Notes under the pieces: model-generated | The model's input: the letters and a program-made list of their open reading frames with translations, nothing else | The model's database searches: none | Told to the model about the DNA's origin: nothing | From: Polyangiaceae bacterium | Lineage (GTDB): Bacteria > Myxococcota_A > Polyangia > Polyangiales > Polyangiaceae | Direction: 5' to 3' | NCBI GenBank assembly: GCA_025936115.1 | Contig: JAICTZ010000001.1 | Location: 372,001 to 436,000, forward strand | DNA: 64,000 bases | Shown here: piece after piece, positions 59,080 through 64,000 of the stretch | How positions within the stretch are numbered: the first letter of the stretch is position 1 | Layout of the letters: every line of letters begins with the position of its first letter | Made by a program: the position numbers and the translations under genes

Positions 59080-59910
59080 ATGCCTCTCGCTGGCGGCCCT
59101 CTCGACCGACTGTTCGAACGCGACAATCTGCCTCGCTTCGAGCTGCCTCCTCGTCTCACCGCCTTGTACGGGGGCGCCTTCGGTCTCGCGCCGAGCGCGC
59201 TGTACGCGAATTTCGTCGAATCCGTCGATGGCACCGTCGCGCTGCCCGAAGCCGGCGAGTCCGGTCACATCATCAGCGGAGATAACCAAGCCGATCGCTT
59301 CGTGATGGGTCTTTTGCGCGCGGCTGCGAGCGCAGTGCTGATCGGTGCCGGCACGTTTCGCGCGTCCCCCGGCCACCTCTGGACCGCGGAGCGCATCTTC
59401 CCGTCGGCGGCGTCGGAATTCGCCGAGCTGCGCCGCCGCTTGGGACTGCCGTCACAGCCGCAATTCGTGCTCGTGAGCGGCTCGGGCGAGCTCGATGCAG
59501 GCGCGCCGGCGCTCACGAACGCGCTAATTTTCACGACCGCGGAGGGCGAGGCGAAACTCCGCGGCGTCGCTCCCCCGAGCGCACGCGTGATCGCGAGCGG
59601 AGCGGATCCTATCGCGTTGCCCTGGGTCCTCGAAAGGTTGCGAGCGGAGGGACACGAGCGCGTGCTGACCGAGGGCGGACCTTCGCTCGTGGGCGAGCTC
59701 ATTGCAGAAAACCTGCTGGACGAGCTGTTCGTGACCGTCTCGCCGCGTGTTTTCGGGCGAGCGCCGGGAGACGAGCGCAAATCTTTGGTCCACGGCGTCC
59801 AATTGCTCGGGACTCCCCTCGAGCTCACGAGCGCACGGCGGCATGGGTCGCACTTGTTTCTTCGTTACGAGCTCGAGAGCGGTGCGTCAGGTCGTGCCAG
59901 CCGCGTTTGA
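59080..59910 (+). CDS. RibD C-terminal domain (dihydrofolate-reductase-fold) reductase
   Basis: A 276-residue NADPH-type reductase of the RibD_C family. YANFVESVDGTVALP holds the substrate-binding start of the fold, DRFVMGLLRAAASAVLIGAGTFRAS follows, and HERVLTEGGPSLVGELI is the signature glycine loop. The N-terminal 40 residues lack the deaminase domain of full RibD. It could be a pyrimidine reductase of riboflavin synthesis, but no rib genes lie nearby. As the partner of a carotenoid oxygenase it may instead reduce a cleavage product (inference). Seven bases separate it from the upstream stop. Confidence 0.85.
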   Translation: MPLAGGPLDRLFERDNLPRFELPPRLTALYGGAFGLAPSALYANFVESVDGTVALPEAGESGHIISGDNQADRFVMGLLRAAASAVLIGAGTFRASPGHLWTAERIFPSAASEFAELRRRLGLPSQPQFVLVSGSGELDAGAPALTNALIFTTAEGEAKLRGVAPPSARVIASGADPIALPWVLERLRAEGHERVLTEGGPSLVGELIAENLLDELFVTVSPRVFGRAPGDERKSLVHGVQLLGTPLELTSARRHGSHLFLRYELESGASGRASRV

Positions 59911-59975
59911 TTGAGCACCGAGTCGGCTCGACGCCGCGCAGGCACGGCGTTAGAGGTCAGGGAGGAGGCACCGTC

Positions 59976-60248
59976 ATGAGCCAGATGAAATCGATGCAAG
60001 ACGCGCTGAAGGGGGAGTCGGGCAAACTCGTGGGCGAGCTGCAAACGTTGCGCGACGAGATCAAGCTGAAGCTCCACCTCGCGAGCGCCGAAGGCCGCGA
60101 CGCGTGGAATCGGCTAGAGCCCGAGCTCGACGACTTCGAAAGGCGCATGGGTAACGCGGCCGAGGCGACGATGGGCGAGCTCCGCAACGCGGGCTCGGAG
60201 CTCAAGACGAGCCTCGAACGGCTGTATCACAGCCTGAAGAAGTCCTGA
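59976..60248 (+). CDS. small helical protein, probable coiled coil
   Basis: A 90-residue, strongly charged, almost entirely helical protein with heptad-like spacing (LVGELQTLRDEIKLKLHL, LDDFERRMGNAAEATMGEL). GGAGGAGG lies seven bases upstream of ATG 59976, an excellent ribosome binding site. No family is named. Similar small helical proteins are often stress- or cell-envelope-related, but nothing here shows that. Confidence 0.78.
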   Translation: MSQMKSMQDALKGESGKLVGELQTLRDEIKLKLHLASAEGRDAWNRLEPELDDFERRMGNAAEATMGELRNAGSELKTSLERLYHSLKKS

Positions 60249-60267
60249 GCCCGGCGTCCCCGCTCGC

Positions 60268-60474
60268 TTACGCGGGTAGCCCGACGAGGTCGCCCTCGAA
60301 CGCCGGCGCGGGCGAAGGACCGGAGTCGGGCACGCGGTCCGCGCCACGTGAGCTCGTCGGAATGGAGTCCGGCGAGCTCCGCGCAGCCTTGACCAGTGCC
60401 CACTGCTCGGGGCCACAGGGTTTCGCGAAGTAGCTCGCGAGGCCAGCCAAGAGACCGAGTGTGACAATGAGCAT
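60268..60474 (-). CDS. possible small membrane-anchored protein
   Basis: A 68-residue frame with one N-terminal hydrophobic helix (MLIVTLGLLAGLASYFA) and a polar, Pro/Ser-rich tail. It follows the thioredoxin-like gene by 78 bp on the same strand. No strong ribosome binding site and no family were seen, so this is a tentative call. Confidence 0.35.
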   Translation of the reverse strand: MLIVTLGLLAGLASYFAKPCGPEQWALVKAARSSPDSIPTSSRGADRVPDSGPSPAPAFEGDLVGLPA

Positions 60475-60552
60475 GTCGACCACGCTGGGAGTGAAAACCG
60501 TGCACGGTTTCGCGCCGGCTTCGGGGCCGCTTCTAGAAGCTGCGATTGTGCG

Positions 60553-61155
60553 TCAGTGCGACTTTTCGAGCGCGTGGAGGCGCTCCCGCGCAAGCCGTTC
60601 GGGAGCCGCTGGCGCGCCCGGCGTTGCTGGAGCGGCCGGCTGAGCCCGCTCGGCGTCGGCAAGAAACCGCGCGAATTGCCCGGGTGACGCCGCGCCGAGC
60701 CAGCGCCCGCGCACGCTCGGACCGTCGGGCGAAAGCACGTAGAACGTCGGCCAGCCCGAGGTCGGAAAGTGTCGCAAAAATTCGGCGTTCTGCTCGCGCT
60801 CGGTATCCATGGCGAGAAAGACGTAGCGAGCGTTCGCACCGGGCAACTTCGAGCCGGTGAGCACGAACTTTTGCATCGACGAACACGTGTGGCACCACGC
60901 CGCCCACAGATCGACGACGACGAGCTTGTGTTCGCGCCGCGCCCGCGCGAACGCGCCGTTCGGATCGTCGCGATACCACTCGAGCTCGCCGCTCCCCGCA
61001 TGGGCAGCGACGGGCGTCGCCGGCGTCCCCGCCACACCGTTCGAGCTCGCGCCCGTCGTCCTCGCGGCAAGCGGCGCCGTCCGCACGGGCTCCGCGCGCC
61101 GAGCCGCACACGACAGCGTGAGCACCAGACACACGGCCGAGCCGCTACGCCGCAT
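60553..61155 (-). CDS. thioredoxin-like lipoprotein
   Basis: A 200-residue exported redox protein. MRRSGSAVCLVLTLSC is a short lipoprotein-type signal. The thioredoxin fold (about 65-165) has the active site VDLWAAWCHTCSSMQ, with CHTC as in DsbD-like reductases, and the cis-Pro loop SGWPTFYVLSPDG. The C-terminus is an Ala/Pro-rich extension. It is probably a periplasmic disulfide reductant, possibly serving the many Cys-rich lipoproteins in this region, though that link is only suggestive. Its start overlaps the upstream membrane protein gene by 11 bp. Confidence 0.88.
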   Translation of the reverse strand: MRRSGSAVCLVLTLSCAARRAEPVRTAPLAARTTGASSNGVAGTPATPVAAHAGSGELEWYRDDPNGAFARARREHKLVVVDLWAAWCHTCSSMQKFVLTGSKLPGANARYVFLAMDTEREQNAEFLRHFPTSGWPTFYVLSPDGPSVRGRWLGAASPGQFARFLADAERAQPAAPATPGAPAAPERLARERLHALEKSH

Positions 61156-61744
61156 CGATGAGCTTCCGTGCCGCGCGCTGGAACGCTCGCTCGCGCCGCA
61201 CGATGCGAGCAAAGCCGCTGCACGGCGCGGGCTCGAGCCGCTCCGGACAGGACGCGCACGGTGTGCGGCTCGGCCCGCGTCTTCGATACACCAAGAACCC
61301 GAGCCCGAAGCCGCACGCGCTCGCGAGCCAGGCGTAACTCCGGAAATCCGTAAACAGCGACGCGAGCGCCAGAGCGAAACCGAGCGCCGGCACGAAACGA
61401 CCGAGCAGCTTGGGCAAGCGCACGAGGAGCGAGGCAATGCCGAGCGCGGCGGCGACGGCGAGCGAGCCGTAGAGCACACCCACGCTCGGCTCGAGCGTGA
61501 ACGCGAGCGACCATCCCACCAAAAATCCCGTGCCGAGCGCGACGCAACCCCGGCACACGCGCTCGCGACGACCGAGCCGGATGAGCTCACTCGCGTAGCG
61601 AGCGCACAGGGGGTGATGCGCAAAGCGATGAAACGCATGCGCGCGCCGCGCAAGCCGATCGAGGGCTCGCGCTACGTCACGCGGGAGCCGCGGGGAAGCG
61701 AAGCGAGGTGCCTCGGCGAGCTCGGTGAGCGGCGCGACGGACAT
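61145..61744 (-). CDS. membrane protein with CxxC motifs
   Basis: A 199-residue protein with about four hydrophobic helices (residues 70-155). Cysteine pairs lie before and after them: RVCRGCVALG and TPCASCPERLEPAPC. Histidines occur in HAFHRFAHHPLC. Position and cysteine pairs suggest a redox or metal-handling partner for the thioredoxin-like protein encoded immediately downstream, with an 11-bp overlap. The family is not recognised. ATG 61744 was chosen; the longer frame overlaps ybjQ. Confidence 0.72.
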   Translation of the reverse strand: MSVAPLTELAEAPRFASPRLPRDVARALDRLARRAHAFHRFAHHPLCARYASELIRLGRRERVCRGCVALGTGFLVGWSLAFTLEPSVGVLYGSLAVAAALGIASLLVRLPKLLGRFVPALGFALALASLFTDFRSYAWLASACGFGLGFLVYRRRGPSRTPCASCPERLEPAPCSGFARIVRRERAFQRAARKLIDAA

Positions 61745-61760
61745 GGCGACGCGCTTCGCG

Positions 61761-62108
61761 TCAGTGGTGGACGGGTGCGAGAATGACGGCCGTGCCGTAC
61801 GCGACGATTTCGTTCGTATTCTGCATGAGCTCGCCCGAATCGAAGCGCATGCCGAGCACGGCGTTCGCGCCCAAGTCGATGGCGTGTTGTTCGAGCCGCT
61901 GCATCGAGACGTTGCGTGACTCGGTGGCAAGCTCGGTGAGCGCGCTGATTTCGCCGCCGAAGATCTGCTGGCAACCCGCGCAGGCCGTGCCGATCACGCT
62001 CCGCGACCGCACCGTGATGCCCCAGCAGGGCCCCATCACGCGTTGAATCACGTAACCAGGAGGCGCCTCGAAGGTCGTGAGGATCGGGATCCGATGAACG
62101 ATCGCCAT
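61761..62108 (-). CDS. YbjQ/UPF0145 family protein
   Basis: A 115-residue member of the UPF0145 heavy-metal-binding-domain family. The conserved features are ILTTFEAPPGYVIQRVMGPCWGITVRS-type start (motif split here as TTFEAPPG and GPCWGITVRS), then RNVSMQRLEQHAIDLGANAV and the terminal strand EIVAYGTAVIL. Members form pentamers or decamers and have no settled function. It includes an extra CAGC motif in the central loop. It heads a minus-strand group with the CxxC membrane protein and the thioredoxin. Confidence 0.9.
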   Translation of the reverse strand: MAIVHRIPILTTFEAPPGYVIQRVMGPCWGITVRSRSVIGTACAGCQQIFGGEISALTELATESRNVSMQRLEQHAIDLGANAVLGMRFDSGELMQNTNEIVAYGTAVILAPVHH

Positions 62109-62181
62109 GGCGGCGGAAGATAACACCGACCGACCCGAGTCCGGTACTGGCCGCCGCCCGGCGATCGGCCTAAAAAGGGGC

Positions 62182-63177
62182 ATGGACGCAGCTGCCGCGG
62201 CGAAGCGCTCGACCGAGCTCCGATTCGAATCCGCGCCGCTCTTTCATGTCGAGGGCGGACCGGAGCTGCCGGACGGCACGGCCGAATGGTTCGTCGCGAG
62301 CTCGGAACGGCGGCTGCGCGTGGCGCTCTTCCTGCCCGCGGGCGCGGCGCGCGGCTCCGTCATCGTGAGCGCGGGGCGCACCGAACCGCTCGAGAAGTAC
62401 GGCGAAGTCGCGCGCGAGCTCGTGGGACGCGGCTTCGTCACGCTCTTGCACGATTGGGCCGGTCAGGGGCTCTCGTCACGCTTCGGTGACGACCGCTTCT
62501 CGTGCGATATCGTCGGCGGCGCGGCAGCGTTCGTGGCGGATTTTCGGGACATCCTCGCGGCGTACACGGAGCGGCTGCCGGGACCCTGGCTCGCGCTCGC
62601 GCATTCGATGGGCGCGGCGCTCACGGCGCTGGCGTTGACGGATGGTGACGCGCGCTTCGCGGGTGCGGCGCTCTGCGCGCCGATGGTCGAGTTTTCCGTC
62701 GGGAAGTTGCCGTTCTGGTTCGTGCGGCTCGTGGTCGAAGGCGCGGCGCGCGCCGCGGAGACACGGCTCGCGCGGCGCGGCGTTGCCCCGGCCGAGCTCG
62801 CTTTCGAGCGCAACGTGCTCACGCACGATCGTGCGCGCTACGAGCGCACACGTACGCTCTACCGAGCTCACCCCGAGCTTCAGCTCGGCGAACCCACGTG
62901 GCGCTGGCTCCGCTTCGCCGTCGAGCTTCGCGCGGCGCTGCTCGCGCCCGGAGCGCCCGAGCGCATTCGGTGTCCGATCGTCGCCGTCGGCGCCGGCGAC
63001 GATCGCATCGTGAGCAGCACGGCGATTCGCGGCTTCGTGGCGCGCGTGCCCCGCGGTCGTTACCTCGAGGTGCCAGGGGCATTCCACGAGATTTTGGTGG
63101 AGACCGACGAGCGGCGCGCGCTCTTCTGGCGCGCGTTCGACGAGCTCGCCGCCGAAGCGCTCGCGACGGCACGCTGA
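62182..63177 (+). CDS. alpha/beta hydrolase, lysophospholipase-like
   Basis: A 331-residue serine hydrolase of the Hydrolase_4 (monoacylglycerol lipase) group. GFVTLLHDWAGQGLSSR is the oxyanion-side motif; the nucleophile elbow reads LALAHSMGAAL (AHSMG, so the first Gly of GxSxG is Ala); the acid is in GAGDDRIVS and the His in GAFHEILVE. ATG 62182 has AAAAGGGG upstream; an ATG at 62107 would overlap the ybjQ start codon. Probable lipid or ester substrate. Divergent from ybjQ. Confidence 0.9.
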   Translation: MDAAAAAKRSTELRFESAPLFHVEGGPELPDGTAEWFVASSERRLRVALFLPAGAARGSVIVSAGRTEPLEKYGEVARELVGRGFVTLLHDWAGQGLSSRFGDDRFSCDIVGGAAAFVADFRDILAAYTERLPGPWLALAHSMGAALTALALTDGDARFAGAALCAPMVEFSVGKLPFWFVRLVVEGAARAAETRLARRGVAPAELAFERNVLTHDRARYERTRTLYRAHPELQLGEPTWRWLRFAVELRAALLAPGAPERIRCPIVAVGAGDDRIVSSTAIRGFVARVPRGRYLEVPGAFHEILVETDERRALFWRAFDELAAEALATAR

Positions 63178-63281
63178 CGAGTCCGAGCGTCGATGGCTGC
63201 GCTTGCTAGGACGTTGATCGGCCGGTCGGCGCTTTTGTCTGGCGGTTTGGCCCAGAGCTGGTACTGAACATAAGCTCAGTC

Positions 63282-63554
63282 ATGCCTACCGCATCCAGTG
63301 AAACTGCAGAGTCCGCTGTCGACTACGACTTCGCCCCGATCGCGGAGGTGGAGGTGAACGACACCCAATACCGTGTGGACGCCGGCTTTCGAGGTGCTGT
63401 CGCCATCTCCGCCAAGAGCAGCGGTTCTTGGTCGTGGAGCGTCGTCGCCGAGGGTCGCTGGGATGGGTTGAGCCTCAAAGCGAAGGCGCTCGATCGCCCC
63501 ATCGTCATGGAGCTCGAGAAGGCGCTGCGAGCGGCCGCTACGTCGAGCGACTGA
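63282..63554 (+). CDS. hypothetical protein
   Basis: A 90-residue acidic protein with a likely beta-rich centre (APIAEVEVNDTQYRVDAG, GSWSWSVVAEGRWDG). No signal peptide or family recognised. Coding appearance is supported by composition and by the clean gap on both sides. Confidence 0.6.
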   Translation: MPTASSETAESAVDYDFAPIAEVEVNDTQYRVDAGFRGAVAISAKSSGSWSWSVVAEGRWDGLSLKAKALDRPIVMELEKALRAAATSSD

Positions 63555-63614
63555 GCTCGTCGTCAAGGTCGAGTCGAGCGGTTGGACGACCAAATCTCGC
63601 TCGCCAAGCTCGAG

Positions 63615-64000
63615 TCAAGGGAGCTCGTTCCAAGGCGGGTCAGCGCCCCAACGTTCGGTCATGAACGCGAGCACGGCGGCGACTCGGCGGGGCAACGGCT
63701 CGCGCCGCACGCGCACGGACCGGAGAACGCTCGGTTCCCCTTCCCACGTCGGAAGCACGCGTTCGAGCCGGCCACTCGCGAGCTCCTCGACGACGTCCCA
63801 GGTTTCCCGAAGAGCGATCCCGAGTCCGTCGAGGCACCATTCGTGGAGGACGTCGGCGCTGTCGCTCGCCAAGCTTCCGCTCACGGAGACGCGCGCGCGA
63901 CGGCGTTCGTGCACGAGCGGCCACACGGCTTCGGCGCCGCTGCTCGGCGTGGACACCAAGCAATCGTGTTGTTTGAGCTCACCGAGCACGCGCGGCGTGC
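63615..64000 (-). CDS. LysR-type regulator, C-terminal part only
   Basis: About 128 residues of the effector-binding domain of a LysR regulator. LGELKQHDCLVSTPSSGAEA, VLHEWCLDGLGIALRETW and VVEELASGRLERVLPTWEG are typical, as is LAFMTERWG at the end. The frame is open to the right edge, so the DNA-binding domain lies outside the window. The target is unknown. Confidence 0.85.
   Translation of the reverse strand, partial: TPRVLGELKQHDCLVSTPSSGAEAVWPLVHERRRARVSVSGSLASDSADVLHEWCLDGLGIALRETWDVVEELASGRLERVLPTWEGEPSVLRSVRVRREPLPRRVAAVLAFMTERWGADPPWNELP

Overview
The window is GC-rich, gene-dense bacterial DNA that reads as a myxobacterium (Myxococcota, probably Polyangiales). This is inferred from content, not from a marker gene. 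The signs are eight lipoproteins with long Gly/Ala/Ser/Thr-rich linkers, two eukaryote-like Ser/Thr kinases (one fused to PilZ, one to an extracytoplasmic sensor), a DUF1592/DUF1552 pair, a solitary groEL, GTG/TTG starts, and secreted plant-polymer hydrolases. No rRNA, tRNA, CRISPR array or intact transposase was seen.

Layout. 1-8371 (all minus): a membrane acyltransferase cut by the window edge, a one-module C-A-PCP-TE NRPS with a cysteine-type A-domain code, then a translationally coupled DUF1592-DUF1552 pair. 9313-14363: solitary groEL, a marR-clcA unit and a methyltransferase. 14570-21336: a GH9 cellulase lipoprotein, a broken four-helix-bundle gene beside a three-way-junction palindrome, an unknown lipoprotein and a PL1-like pectate lyase. 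21378-26329: cydAB, DUF3175, a LanM-dehydratase-like DUF4135 protein and a DTW-domain protein. 26391-31571: metH with an upstream ArsR-methyltransferase gene, plus a CWC protein. 31594-35914: a Cys-rich lipoprotein, a ChaA antiporter and a hybrid histidine kinase.

36228-41161 holds three paralogous lipoproteins built from 19 ten-cysteine repeats. 43054-46522 holds a cytokinin-dehydrogenase-like flavoenzyme and, downstream on the same strand, a DMATS prenyltransferase fused to a haem-oxygenase-like di-iron domain. I consider these two loci and a 266-bp structured element (35956-36221 and 51301-51566, about 92% identical, multi-hairpin, with an intrinsic terminator) the most novel content.

47011-55159: a Cys-rich lipoprotein, a sulfatase-like lipoprotein, an STK-PilZ kinase, a putative beta-barrel, small membrane proteins and a Cache-STK receptor kinase. 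55189-64000: a porin, a GST, a TetR gene divergent from a carotenoid-oxygenase/RibD-like pair, a thioredoxin unit, YbjQ, an alpha/beta hydrolase and a LysR gene cut by the window end.

Starts were moved downstream from the longest ORF where a signal peptide, a ribosome binding site or family N-termini argued for it. All domain calls come from reading motifs by eye; no database search was run.
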